DNA from: an uncultured Lachnospiraceae bacterium | GTDB taxonomy: Bacteria > Bacillota > Clostridia > Lachnospirales > Lachnospiraceae | Reading direction: 5' to 3' | Assembly: GCA_902779445.1 (NCBI GenBank) | Contig: CACZBM010000018.1 | Span: forward strand, 4,363-62,197 | Length of the DNA: 57,835 bases | Program-made: the position numbers and the translations under genes | Notes under the pieces: model-generated | Database searches by the model: none | What the model saw: the letters and a program-made list of their open reading frames with translations, nothing else | What the model was told of the DNA's origin: nothing | Shown here: positions 35,361-44,065 of the stretch, piece by piece | How positions within the stretch are numbered: position 1 is the stretch's first letter | Layout of the letters: each line of letters opens with the position of its first letter

Positions 35361-37133
35361 TCAGGCTTCCCCCTCTTCCTTCCTCACGATCGCGATATGC
35401 ACATCATCAAGCTGCTTCTGCTCCACTTCTGAAGGTGATCCCATCATAAGATCCTGTGCATTCTTATTCATCGGGAACGGGATGATCTCTCTTATAGAGT
35501 CCTCACCTGCTATCAGCATGATCATCCTGTCCACGCCGGGAGCAATTCCGGCATGAGGCGGAGCTCCGTAGCAGAATGCGTTATACATGGCAGGGAATTT
35601 CTTCTTTACATCCTCTTCTCCGAGTCCCACGATCTTAAAAGCTTCTATCATTATCTCAGGATCATGGTTTCTCACAGCACCGCTGGATAATTCCACTCCG
35701 TTGCACACCAGATCATACTGGTAAGCGAGAACGTCAAGAGGATCCTTATCTTTAAGCGCATCTGCGCCGCCCTGGGGCATTGAAAAAGGATTATGACAGA
35801 ATTCCAGCTCTCCCGATTCCTCTCCTATCTCATACATAGGGAAATCCACGATCCAGCAGAATTCATAACATTCTTTTTCCATGTGTCCTTCAGCCTGAGG
35901 GCCTATGATCTTAATAAGAACTCCGGCTGTCTTCTGGGCATCTCTCTTTTTACCTGCTGCGAAGAACACACAGTCGCCGGATTTCAGTCCGAGAGCAGAA
36001 ATAAGTGCATCCTTTCTCTCTGACAGGAACTTGCTTATGCCTCCGGTAAGATCTCCGTTTTCGTCTACCTTGACATAGCATGCTTTATTTCCGGAAACCA
36101 CCTCGGTATCGGCAAGTATCTTGTCAATGGCTTTCCTCGACAGATTGAAGTCCGTCACTTTCACAGCCTTAATGGTATTACCCGCTGCAAAGGGATTGAA
36201 ACCGCAGTCTGAAAGGACTTCCGTCACATCCTCTGAAATAAGGTCTATTCTGAGATCCGGCTTGTCTGTTCCGTACTTCTCAAGTGCCTCTAAATAGCTT
36301 ATCCTTCTGAAAGGCGCCTCTGAAGCCTTTTTATATATTCCATGGCGCGCAAATACAGGCGGCAGTACCTTCTCTACCACATTAAACACATCTTCCTGGG
36401 TGGCAAATGCCATTTCCATATCCAGCTGGTAGAATTCACCCGGTGAACGGTCAGCTCTGGCGTCCTCATCCCTGAAACAGGGAGCTATCTGGAAATATCT
36501 GTCTATTCCTGAAGCCATCAGTATCTGCTTAAACTGCTGGGGTGCCTGGGGAAGAGCATAGAACTTTCCTTCATGAAGCCGGGAAGGCACCAGATAATCT
36601 CTTGCTCCCTCCGGGCTTGAACAGGTAAGTATGGGTGTAGTGATCTCCATAAAGCCTTCCTCTGTCATGGAAGAGCGGAGTTCTGAAATAACCTTGCTCC
36701 TTAAGATCATTTTATCCTTCACTGCCGGGTTCCTGAGATCCAGATATCGGTACTTGAGTCTCGTATTCTCATCCGCCTCTTTGGATCTTGTGATCTCAAA
36801 GGGAAGCTCGTTATAACGGCATTTTCCGAGCACCTCAATATTCTCCGGTACTACTTCTATCTCTCCGGTTGCCATATCCTTATTCTTGGAAGAACGCTCC
36901 CGGACAACTCCTGTCACCTGAAGAGTCGATTCACAGTTGACCCCCGATAACCTGTCCATCATTTCTTCATTTTCTATAACTATCTGGGTATATCCGTAAA
37001 AATCCCTGAGTACCAGAAACCCCAGGGTCTTACTGACTTTCCTTATATTCTCAAAATACCCGCACAGGGTTACTGTCTTTCCGACATCCCCTATTCTTAA
37101 TTCCTCACACGTATGTGTCCTTGACTGAAACAT
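35361..37133 (-). CDS. aspS: Aspartyl-tRNA synthetase
   Basis: Class II synthetase charging tRNA-Asp. The 590-aa bacterial-type enzyme has an OB-fold anticodon domain (residues 1-110), motif 1, QAPQQFKQ, motif 2 FRDEDARADRSPGEFYQLD, an inserted GAD domain (about 290-430), CHNPFSM and motif 3 GIAPGVDRMIML. The motif 2 loop (RSPGEFYQLD) and the N-terminal FENIRKVSKTLGF differ from the textbook RQPEFTQID/WVxxxRDxGG form; to my knowledge this variant is common in Lachnospiraceae and Ruminococcaceae. AAGGAG lies 5 nt upstream. A repeat element separates it from hisS. Confidence 0.95.
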   Translation of the reverse strand: MFQSRTHTCEELRIGDVGKTVTLCGYFENIRKVSKTLGFLVLRDFYGYTQIVIENEEMMDRLSGVNCESTLQVTGVVRERSSKNKDMATGEIEVVPENIEVLGKCRYNELPFEITRSKEADENTRLKYRYLDLRNPAVKDKMILRSKVISELRSSMTEEGFMEITTPILTCSSPEGARDYLVPSRLHEGKFYALPQAPQQFKQILMASGIDRYFQIAPCFRDEDARADRSPGEFYQLDMEMAFATQEDVFNVVEKVLPPVFARHGIYKKASEAPFRRISYLEALEKYGTDKPDLRIDLISEDVTEVLSDCGFNPFAAGNTIKAVKVTDFNLSRKAIDKILADTEVVSGNKACYVKVDENGDLTGGISKFLSERKDALISALGLKSGDCVFFAAGKKRDAQKTAGVLIKIIGPQAEGHMEKECYEFCWIVDFPMYEIGEESGELEFCHNPFSMPQGGADALKDKDPLDVLAYQYDLVCNGVELSSGAVRNHDPEIMIEAFKIVGLGEEDVKKKFPAMYNAFCYGAPPHAGIAPGVDRMIMLIAGEDSIREIIPFPMNKNAQDLMMGSPSEVEQKQLDDVHIAIVRKEEGEA

Positions 37134-37154
37134 TATTTCTCCTTCCTGCCTCTT

Positions 37155-37226
37155 AGCCTTCCCCCTCTTTAAAGGCTTCTCCCTCTGGGAGAAGCTGTCA
37201 GCCCTAAGGGCTGACTGATGAGGGTT
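37155..37226 (+). repeat. Two-hairpin repeat, copy 1 (between hisS and aspS)
   Basis: It opens with AGCCTTCCCCCTC. Hairpin 1 (37175-37195) has a 9-bp stem GCTTCTCCC/GGGAGAAGC. Hairpin 2 (37197-37215) is GTCAGCCCT/AGGGCTGAC, with the loop effectively three bases. The tail TGATGAGGGT ends the unit. It fills almost the whole hisS-aspS gap, inside an otherwise tight operon. Confidence 0.85.
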
Positions 37227-37229
37227 ATT

Positions 37230-38480
37230 CTATTTATCGAAAAATTCTACTATCTCCGTATACCCTGCTGCCTCCAGATTATCCTTCTGGAACTTCTTGT
37301 TCTTCATCATTTTGGCGCAAAGAACCGTATATCCTTCTTTTCTCTTTTCCGCAGCTTCCTTCATGATCCCGTTCAATCTCTCTCCGGTGATCTTCTTTTC
37401 GATAAGGAAGGCCGCTTTCTTTTCTTTTCCGGGAACCTTAAATCCCCTGTCTAAAAGCATCGTGATGATACGCTCAAATCCTATACTAAAACCGCAGGCA
37501 GGGACTTTATTACCCGTGAATCTCTCCACCATTCCGTCATATCTTCCGCCCCCGGCTATGGATGAGCCGAATTCATCAATTGTTATTTCAAATATGGTAC
37601 CTGTATAATATGCCATTCCTCTTACAAGCGTGGGATCAAAGGAAATGCTGAAATTCCCTGTTTTAACAGCATTGACACAGTCTACGATACTCATAAGGGA
37701 TTCTGCAGTCCCTTCCGGAAGGTGGTCTTTCATGGTCTCTTTTAATTCCCCAATCGCATCTGTGCCTGTTTTCTCACTGCCAAAGAGCTTCAGGTATTTC
37801 TCCACGTTAGTCTTATCATATCCGGCTTTCAGCAACTCTTCCCTTACTCCTTCGATACCGATCTTATCCATCTTATCGAGGATAATGAATATCTTGTCAT
37901 ATTCTTCCTCGGGAAATCCGGAATACGCTGCCATCGCCTTAAGGATCCTTCTGTCTGAGATCTTTACCGTAAATTTTTCGAATCCTATATGTGTTAAAAG
38001 GGTGGTTGTCGCAGAAATAAGCTCGATCTCCGAAAGATTGGAATCATCTCCGAGAATATCAATATCGCACTGCATGAACTGCCTGAACCTGCCCTTCTGC
38101 GGTCTGTCCGCCCGGAAAACGTTTCCCATCTGAAGAGCCTTGAACGGGCTTGGAAGCTCATTCATATGAGCCGCATAATATCTGGAAAGAGGAAGTGTCA
38201 GGTCGTAGCGGAGCCCGGAATCCGTAAGATCCGATGAATTACGGGCAGTTTCCAGATTCAGCTTTTCTCCCCTCTTTAAGATCCTGAAGATCAGCTTTTC
38301 GTTCTCTCCCCCCTGATTACTGGTGAGATTTTCTATATGCTCGACCACCGGGGTCTCTATTTCGGTAAATCCGAACTTCCCGTAGATCTCGCGTACAGCC
38401 TTCTGCACGTAATCACGTATCTCCATTTCCCCGGGCAGGATATCCTTCATGCCCGTAACAGGTTTCTTTGGTAATGCCAT
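37230..38480 (-). CDS. hisS: Histidyl-tRNA synthetase
   Basis: Class II synthetase charging tRNA-His. The 416-aa enzyme opens with GMKDILPGE and shows motif 1, motif 2 FRADRPQKGRFRQFMQCDIDILG, the His-specific loop GMAYYTGTIFE and motif 3 GGGRYDGMVERF then CGFSIGFERI, followed by an anticodon-binding domain. AGGAG lies 10 nt before the ATG. In Bacillus the hisS-aspS pair is controlled by a T-box; here no T-box core is visible upstream, only a different structured element. Confidence 0.96.
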   Translation of the reverse strand: MALPKKPVTGMKDILPGEMEIRDYVQKAVREIYGKFGFTEIETPVVEHIENLTSNQGGENEKLIFRILKRGEKLNLETARNSSDLTDSGLRYDLTLPLSRYYAAHMNELPSPFKALQMGNVFRADRPQKGRFRQFMQCDIDILGDDSNLSEIELISATTTLLTHIGFEKFTVKISDRRILKAMAAYSGFPEEEYDKIFIILDKMDKIGIEGVREELLKAGYDKTNVEKYLKLFGSEKTGTDAIGELKETMKDHLPEGTAESLMSIVDCVNAVKTGNFSISFDPTLVRGMAYYTGTIFEITIDEFGSSIAGGGRYDGMVERFTGNKVPACGFSIGFERIITMLLDRGFKVPGKEKKAAFLIEKKITGERLNGIMKEAAEKRKEGYTVLCAKMMKNKKFQKDNLEAAGYTEIVEFFDK

Positions 38481-38510
38481 TTTTTCATATCTCCTAATCT
38501 AAGTTTTTTC

Positions 38511-38678
38511 TGAAAGTTCGGATTGCTGCGCAGCTAACGCTGCTCTCGCAATCCTGGATGTGCATTCGCATATCGCCCTGCTTCGCACGGCTTTTATGCT
38601 CATGTACATCAGGTCGTCTAATGAATGCCTGATTGATCGCGTAAACGCGTCAATCAGCATTCATTGACGACACTTTCA
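38511..38678. repeat. MITE-like structured element between the MBL gene and hisS
   Basis: A 168-bp stretch is bounded by 7-bp inverted ends TGAAAGT (38511-38517) and ACTTTCA (38672-38678). Inside are a hairpin GGATTGC/GCAATCC (38520-38554) with an inner GCAGC/GCTGC stem, and a long hairpin at 38613-38671. The latter has 26 base pairs, three single-base bulges on one arm and a TAAA loop. The right end supplies the stop codon of the MBL gene. No transposase is present. It could alternatively be a hisS leader. Confidence 0.55.
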
Positions 38679-39335
38679 ATGCGCAAACCATGGATTATAT
38701 TCTCTTTCGTCCCTGACCGTGGTCTCCGGTCCGTGTCCCGGAAGAATATATGTAAAGTCAGGAAGTGTAGCTATCTTCTCGCTAATGGACCTCATAAGGG
38801 CGCTGTCAGAGCCCGTAGGCAGGTCGGTCCTTCCCACTGATCCTTCGAACACCGTATCTCCGCATACCAGCGTCCTCTCATCCGGTATGTAAAAAGACAT
38901 GCTTCCCTCTGTATGCCCCGGTGTTTTAATACATTTTATCTTAAGACCGGATATTTCCAGTTCTTCCCCATCCTTAAGATAGACGTCTGCTTTCAGGCTT
39001 ACACCTCCTTCTCCGTACCCCATGGCTGTACCTGAGCAGTTTAACAGGGGTTCACGAAGGAGTTCCTCTTCATCCTCAGACGCATAGAGAAGCGGATTCT
39101 GACCATCATCCCTGGCGGCTCTCATAAGAGCCGGTACTCCGGTCATATGGTCAAAATGTCCGTGTGTCAGGAAAACAGCCGCAAGGATAAGGCCGTGTTC
39201 CTTAAGGTATTCAAAAACCTTATCTCCCCTGTCACCGGGGTCGAACACGACCGCCTCTTTCTGTTCTTCATTTTGAAAAATGTAACAGTTGGTCCCCACC
39301 GGACCAAGGATCATCTTCTTCAGAGTAATGCCCAT
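38676..39335 (-). CDS. Metallo-beta-lactamase-fold hydrolase (glyoxalase II-like)
   Basis: A 219-aa soluble MBL-fold enzyme with the metal motif HGHFDH (His58, His60, Asp62, His63), TPGHTEGSM (third-region His), VCGDTVF (bridging Asp) and ILPGHGPETT. The start GPVGTNCYIF is typical of the small glyoxalase II-like group beside rel/hisS in Firmicutes. It likely hydrolyses a thioester or similar bond; the exact substrate is not readable. It begins 1 nt after rel. Its stop codon falls in the terminal repeat of the adjacent structured element. Confidence 0.88.
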   Translation of the reverse strand: MGITLKKMILGPVGTNCYIFQNEEQKEAVVFDPGDRGDKVFEYLKEHGLILAAVFLTHGHFDHMTGVPALMRAARDDGQNPLLYASEDEEELLREPLLNCSGTAMGYGEGGVSLKADVYLKDGEELEISGLKIKCIKTPGHTEGSMSFYIPDERTLVCGDTVFEGSVGRTDLPTGSDSALMRSISEKIATLPDFTYILPGHGPETTVRDEREYNPWFAH

Positions 39336-39336
39336 T

Positions 39337-41604
39337 TCACTGCGTGTTCCTTTCTATGTCCAAAACTCCCTGTATCGATCTCAGTTTCTGGATGATGCTG
39401 TCAAGCTCCATGGTGCTGTGGATATTGAATGAAACATAGATCGTAGCCACATTCTGCTTGTTTACGCGGCAGTTCACACCGATAATGCCAATATTCTCCT
39501 CCGTAAAAACTCTTGAAACGTCCACAAGAAGTCCGTTCCGGTTATTTGCGAATATATTGATATCTGCGAGGTATTCTTTCTGGGCATTTTCACTGCCCTT
39601 CTCCCACTCGGCTTCAATAAGCCTGACCCGGTCGGTCTCCAGCATGTTCATTATATTTATACAGTCCGTCCGGTGAATGGAAATACCCCTTCCTCTTGTG
39701 ACAAAACCCACTATCTCGTCTCCGGGAAGAGGATTGCAGCACTTGCTGAAATGAACAGAAACGTCTGTTATTCCTTTTACGATAATTCCGCCTTCATTCT
39801 TATGGAAAGCGTTTTTCTTAGACGACTCGTCCATATTCGCCAGAGCTTCTTCATCGGTTATATTGCGCCGGTGATCCATCTCATAGCGTTCCACCATTCG
39901 GTTTACGATCTGGCCTTCTTTCAGGCCGCCGTGTCCTATGGCAGCATATACGGCATCAAAGTCCCTGAAGCGGTATTTATCGAGAACAGCCTGCTGGTAT
40001 TCAGGCTTCATTATATCTTCAAGCTTGATGGCATGAGTCTTACAGTAATCGTTAAACTGGGCCTTTCCCCGGACGATGTTATCTTCCTTCAGCTCATTTT
40101 TGAACCACTGGTTTATCTTTGTCCTGGCCTGTGTTGAACGGACTATCTTCAGCCAGTCTCTGCTGGGACCGTGGGAATTCTGGCTGGTGATGATCTCCAC
40201 CCTGTCTCCGTTCTGGATAACATAGTCGATATTAACGAGCTTTCCGTTTACCCTTGCTCCCACCATGCGGTTTCCCACCGCCGAGTGGATGGCATAGGCA
40301 AAGTCCACAGGAGTTGATCCGGAAGGAAGGTTCTTCACATCTCCCGAAGGAGTAAATGCATATACAAAGTCTGAGAAGAGGTTAAGGTCGCTCTTTAAGA
40401 GACTCATAAACTCTTCATTGTCAGAGAGGTTTTTCTGCCACTCCAGTATCTGACGGAGCCACGAGAGCTTCTCTTCCTCATTTTCATCCGGGTGCTTTCC
40501 GTCAGAAGTCTCTTTATATTTCCAATGGGCAGCGATACCGAATTCCGCTGTCCTGTGCATGTCATAAGTTCTTATCTGGATCTCAAAGGGGGTTCCGTTG
40601 GGTCCTATGAGTGAGGTGTGAAGGGACTGGTAATTATTTGCCTTAGGCATGGCAATATAGTCCTTGAACCTTCCCGGGATGGGTTTATACATCTCGTGGA
40701 TCATTCCGAGGGCGGCATAACAGTCCTTTACGTCGTTCACTATTATCCTGACCGCGAAAAGATCATAGATCTGATCCAGATTCTTATGCTGGTTCACCAT
40801 CTTTTTATAGATGGAGAAGAAATGCTTCACCCTGCCGTTTACAGATGCATCTATCCTCGCTTCGTCGAGTTTATCGGATACCTCTCTTACGATACCGGCT
40901 ACGAAGTCCTCCCTTTCGCTCTTTCTCTGGGCGATCTGGGTCTTCAGTTCCTGATAGATATCAGGTTTTAAGTATTTAAGCGACAGGTCATCAAGCTCTA
41001 TCTTTATCCTGCTGATACCCAGCCTCTGGGCTATGGGTGAATATATATCCAGGGTCTCACGGGCGATCTCGTGCTGCTTTTCCGGGGTCTGATACTGAAG
41101 GGTCCTCATATTGTGGAGCCTGTCCGCAAGCTTTATGATGATAACCCTAATATCCCTTGCCATGGCAAGGAACATCTTACGAAGGTTATCCGCCTGGAAT
41201 TCAGCCCTGTTTCCCCTGTATTTCAGCTTATTTAGTTTTGTGACCCCATCCACCAGATCTGCAACGTCGTCCCCGAATTCACGGGCCAGATCATCCTTGG
41301 TCATGATGGTATCTTCCACCACATCATGAAGAAGGCCTGCCACAATGGTTTCCTTATCCATTTCCAGGTCTGCAAGGATCGTAGCTGTACATAAGGGATG
41401 GATGATGTAAGGCTCGCCGCTCTTCCTCATCTGATCTTTATGAGCATCACAGGCGGTCCCGTAGGCTTTCTCAATAAGGCTTATATCATCGGACGGGTGG
41501 TACCTTTTGACGATCTCGATCAGATTGTCGTAAAGCTCTTCAGGCGAAGTGTAATCATCGACAGCATAAAGCCTTCTGTTGTCAAATACTACATTTCTCG
41601 TCAT
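39337..41604 (-). CDS. rel: Bifunctional (p)ppGpp synthetase/hydrolase Rel
   Basis: It makes and degrades the stringent-response alarmone. Starting at the ATG at 41604 (AAGGAGG 9 nt upstream) it has 755 aa. Domains in order: HD hydrolase with HDVVEDT (His93-Asp94), synthetase around residue 310 with RFKDYIAMPKANNYQSLHT (the RxKD form of bifunctional enzymes), TGS (FAYTPSGDVKNLPSG), a conserved-Cys helical part (SKCCNPLPGD) and a C-terminal ACT domain. The longer frame would overlap the -10 box. It heads the rel-hisS-aspS-prfC run and is divergent from a hybrid kinase. Confidence 0.96.
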   Translation of the reverse strand: MTRNVVFDNRRLYAVDDYTSPEELYDNLIEIVKRYHPSDDISLIEKAYGTACDAHKDQMRKSGEPYIIHPLCTATILADLEMDKETIVAGLLHDVVEDTIMTKDDLAREFGDDVADLVDGVTKLNKLKYRGNRAEFQADNLRKMFLAMARDIRVIIIKLADRLHNMRTLQYQTPEKQHEIARETLDIYSPIAQRLGISRIKIELDDLSLKYLKPDIYQELKTQIAQRKSEREDFVAGIVREVSDKLDEARIDASVNGRVKHFFSIYKKMVNQHKNLDQIYDLFAVRIIVNDVKDCYAALGMIHEMYKPIPGRFKDYIAMPKANNYQSLHTSLIGPNGTPFEIQIRTYDMHRTAEFGIAAHWKYKETSDGKHPDENEEEKLSWLRQILEWQKNLSDNEEFMSLLKSDLNLFSDFVYAFTPSGDVKNLPSGSTPVDFAYAIHSAVGNRMVGARVNGKLVNIDYVIQNGDRVEIITSQNSHGPSRDWLKIVRSTQARTKINQWFKNELKEDNIVRGKAQFNDYCKTHAIKLEDIMKPEYQQAVLDKYRFRDFDAVYAAIGHGGLKEGQIVNRMVERYEMDHRRNITDEEALANMDESSKKNAFHKNEGGIIVKGITDVSVHFSKCCNPLPGDEIVGFVTRGRGISIHRTDCINIMNMLETDRVRLIEAEWEKGSENAQKEYLADINIFANNRNGLLVDVSRVFTEENIGIIGVNCRVNKQNVATIYVSFNIHSTMELDSIIQKLRSIQGVLDIERNTQ

Positions 41605-41649
41605 CCGGCACCACCTCCTTTCAAAAATAATACCAAGGTTATTTCCCGT

Positions 41650-41673
41650 AACCACGCAGGGGAGTGCGTGGTT
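41650..41673 (-). promoter_or_regulatory. Hairpin in the rel 5' leader
   Basis: AACCACGCA (41650-41658) and TGCGTGGTT (41665-41673) form a perfect 9-bp stem around a 6-nt loop, in the roughly 93-nt leader between the rel promoter and its ribosome site. There is no U-run after it on the minus strand, so it is not an obvious terminator. Confidence 0.5.
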
Positions 41674-41703
41674 CGGGGCTGAATAGTAACAAAATAATGT
41701 CAT

Positions 41704-41732
41704 ATTATAACCTTTTTTTGATGCCGTATCAA
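41704..41732 (-). promoter_or_regulatory. SigmaA promoter of rel
   Basis: The minus strand has TTGATA (41727-41732), a 17-nt spacer and a perfect TATAAT (41704-41709). The -35 forms the right arm of the inverted repeat TTGAT-GCCGT-ATCAA (41718-41732) between the divergent rel and kinase genes. Confidence 0.75.
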
Positions 41733-41741
41733 CGGCTTATA

Positions 41742-41750
41742 TGGTAGAAT
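41742..41750 (+). promoter_or_regulatory. Extended -10 promoter of the divergent hybrid kinase
   Basis: TGGTAGAAT is an extended -10 with five of six -10 bases matching. The nearest TTGATG is 21 nt upstream, too far for a standard -35. It sits 47 nt before the kinase ATG at 41797. Confidence 0.4.
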
Positions 41751-41796
41751 GGTTGTAATGCTGTATCTCACCCTTTTAGTCGGAAGGATTATTGAT

Positions 41797-43983
41797 ATGA
41801 CCTATACTGTATTGGATTTTTCGGAAAGCATTATTCAACTGGTTGTGATCCTGGGCGCACTGCTCGTATCTCTCTTCCGGTTTATCAACACTAATAACCG
41901 CCACTGGCTTTACTCCGTATTATTCTTTGTCGGCAATCTCCTGAGTGCCTATTTCTGGGCTGCATATATAATCATCATGGGTGAGACCCCCGAGGTTAAT
42001 GATCTGTTAGCATACTTCGGCTGGAATATTGCTTATCTTATGCTCCTTTTTCTCCTGATACACTCCAAGAGCAGGGAAGAGCTGAAATACTTCCACCCCC
42101 TGATGATAGTGCCGATCCCCCTCAATATCCTTCAGTTCACCCTGTATATTAGATATGGCGGTATACTCAACAATATTTATCAGGTTGGTATAAATACGAT
42201 CCTTGCAGTATTGAGCCTGCAGTCCATTCTTTTCTTCATGAAAAAGGAAAAGGATGACCATACTGATCTTCCGTATATCTCCATTTCGATCCTTTTATAT
42301 GTGATAAGTGAATTCGGCATGTGGACATCCTCCAGCCTGTATGAATGGTTTGAAGATATCTATGTCCTCTATTTCCCTTTTTCCATCTTAAACAGCATCA
42401 CTTTACTCCTGATCATATGGGGAATAGGACAGACCCTTAAGAATACTGTTGATAATAAGATCTACGTTAACAAAGGCATTCAGAATATCCTTAAGATCAT
42501 TTATTCCTGCATAGCAGCGGTCTGCTCGCTTGGCGGTATCTTCCTCGGGATATGGATAAGAGACGTGCTTAATAAGGGACTCTCCGACAACAGCAGCACA
42601 AGCGTATTTGACATTATCACGGTTATCCTTTTCATTATGTCCGCAGTTATCTCTGCCACTGCTGTGGCTATCGTTAATATCGTCTATTTCGTCCAGAAGA
42701 TAGCTGAAAACGAAATGCTGAGGAAAGAGCGGAGTATAGCCGAGCACTCCAATGCCGCGAAAAGCGAATTCCTGGCCCGCATGAGCCACGAGATCCGCAC
42801 CCCCATGAATGCCGTACTCGGAATGAATGAAATGATACTGCGCGAAAGTATAAAAGCCCGTGACAGTCTGCCTGATAAAAAGGATGAAATACGCGGGATC
42901 TTTGCTGATATCGCCGGCTATTCCAATAATATCAGCAGCGCAGGAAATAACCTCCTCGCCATCATCAACGATATACTCGATATTTCAAAGATAGAAGCCG
43001 GAAAGCTCGAGATACGCGAGGCCAATTATGAACTCAGTTCAATACTTAACAGCATGAATAGTATCGTAACACCCCGTGCAAAAGCCAAGGGTCTTGAATT
43101 CATAATGGATGTCAAGGAAGATCTGCCGGATCTTCTTTACGGTGATGAGGTACGTCTCCGTCAGATCATCACAAACGTGGTAAACAACGCTGTAAAATAT
43201 ACCCGCGAGGGTTGTGTGACCCTGTATGTCAGCGCCGGAGAACCTCATGTTTTCGAAGCCGGACAGACTATGGACCTTATCATCAGAGTACTGGATACCG
43301 GGATCGGTATCAAAGAAAAAGATATCGACAAGCTTTTTGACAGCTTTGAAAGAATGGATATGAAGCAGAACAGCGCCATAGAAGGCACCGGTCTGGGGCT
43401 TGCCATTACAAAGCAGCTCCTTAATATGATGAACGGAAAAATAAGCGTATCCAGTGTTTATGGCGAAGGTTCCGAATTCACCATCCACCTTCCCCAAAAA
43501 ATAGCTTCCGCAGAACCCATCGGTGATTTCCGTACAAAAGTTGAGGATATCACAGATAAAGAGTCAGATACTGACGACTCATTCACAGCTCCCAGTGCAC
43601 GGATCCTTATAGTGGATGACACACGGTTAAACCTCATTGTAGCCATGGGACTTCTGAAAGATACAAAGATAAGGACCGATCTCTCCGGCAGCGGAAAGGG
43701 TGCCCTTAACATGATGGCAAAGGTCAGCTATGACCTTGTGCTTCTGGATCAGAGAATGCCCGAAATGGACGGAATAGAAACCCTTAAACACATCCGCAGA
43801 AGAGAAGCGGGAACCGGAGAATGTGTTCCGGTCATCTGTTTAACAGCCGATGCCATAGCAGGCGCAAGGCAGAGGTATATTGATGAAGGCTTCACCGATT
43901 ATCTCACCAAGCCGATCGATGCCCATGCCCTCAAGATGATGGTGAAGAAGTACCTGCCCAAGGATAAGATAGAACCACTTTGA
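41797..43983 (+). CDS. Membrane hybrid sensor histidine kinase (multi-TM sensor, HisKA, HATPase, REC)
   Basis: The first 300 or so residues hold seven or eight hydrophobic helices and no sizeable extracellular domain, so it senses within the membrane. Then come HisKA with the phospho-His331 in [10 protein letters not shown], an HATPase domain (NVVNNAVKYT, DTGIGI, GTGLGLAI) and a receiver with phospho-Asp651 (VLLDQRMPEMDG) and Lys in YLTKPID. The last step of the relay needs a separate Hpt protein. GGAAGG lies 9 nt before the ATG at 41797; upstream ATGs at 41749 and 41758 lack such a site. It is a single-gene unit, and its kinase half closely resembles the kinase at 51524-53911. Confidence 0.9.
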   Translation: MTYTVLDFSESIIQLVVILGALLVSLFRFINTNNRHWLYSVLFFVGNLLSAYFWAAYIIIMGETPEVNDLLAYFGWNIAYLMLLFLLIHSKSREELKYFHPLMIVPIPLNILQFTLYIRYGGILNNIYQVGINTILAVLSLQSILFFMKKEKDDHTDLPYISISILLYVISEFGMWTSSSLYEWFEDIYVLYFPFSILNSITLLLIIWGIGQTLKNTVDNKIYVNKGIQNILKIIYSCIAAVCSLGGIFLGIWIRDVLNKGLSDNSSTSVFDIITVILFIMSAVISATAVAIVNIVYFVQKIAENEMLRKERSIAEHSNAAKSEFLARMSHEIRTPMNAVLGMNEMILRESIKARDSLPDKKDEIRGIFADIAGYSNNISSAGNNLLAIINDILDISKIEAGKLEIREANYELSSILNSMNSIVTPRAKAKGLEFIMDVKEDLPDLLYGDEVRLRQIITNVVNNAVKYTREGCVTLYVSAGEPHVFEAGQTMDLIIRVLDTGIGIKEKDIDKLFDSFERMDMKQNSAIEGTGLGLAITKQLLNMMNGKISVSSVYGEGSEFTIHLPQKIASAEPIGDFRTKVEDITDKESDTDDSFTAPSARILIVDDTRLNLIVAMGLLKDTKIRTDLSGSGKGALNMMAKVSYDLVLLDQRMPEMDGIETLKHIRRREAGTGECVPVICLTADAIAGARQRYIDEGFTDYLTKPIDAHALKMMVKKYLPKDKIEPL

Positions 43984-43992
43984 GTCGCATTA

Positions 43993-44060
43993 AACCTCTC
44001 CCACCATAGGCTTCTCCCTACGGGAGAAGCTGTCACCAAAGGTGACTGATGAGGGTCATC
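43993..44060 (+). repeat. Two-hairpin repeat, copy 2 (between convergent kinase and MotB-like gene)
   Basis: Hairpin 1 (44010-44030) is GCTTCTCCC/GGGAGAAGC, identical in its stem to copy 1. Hairpin 2 (44032-44046) is GTCACC/GGTGAC. The tail TGATGAGGGTCAT ends the unit. Lying between two converging genes, it may also stop transcription from both sides. Confidence 0.85.
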
Positions 44061-44065
44061 TCAAT

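Noticed and set aside
38481..38675. T-box riboswitch before hisS, as in Bacillus
   Set aside because: No antiterminator core (TGGNACCGCG-like) and no terminator with a T-run is visible on the minus strand; the structure present is of another kind.
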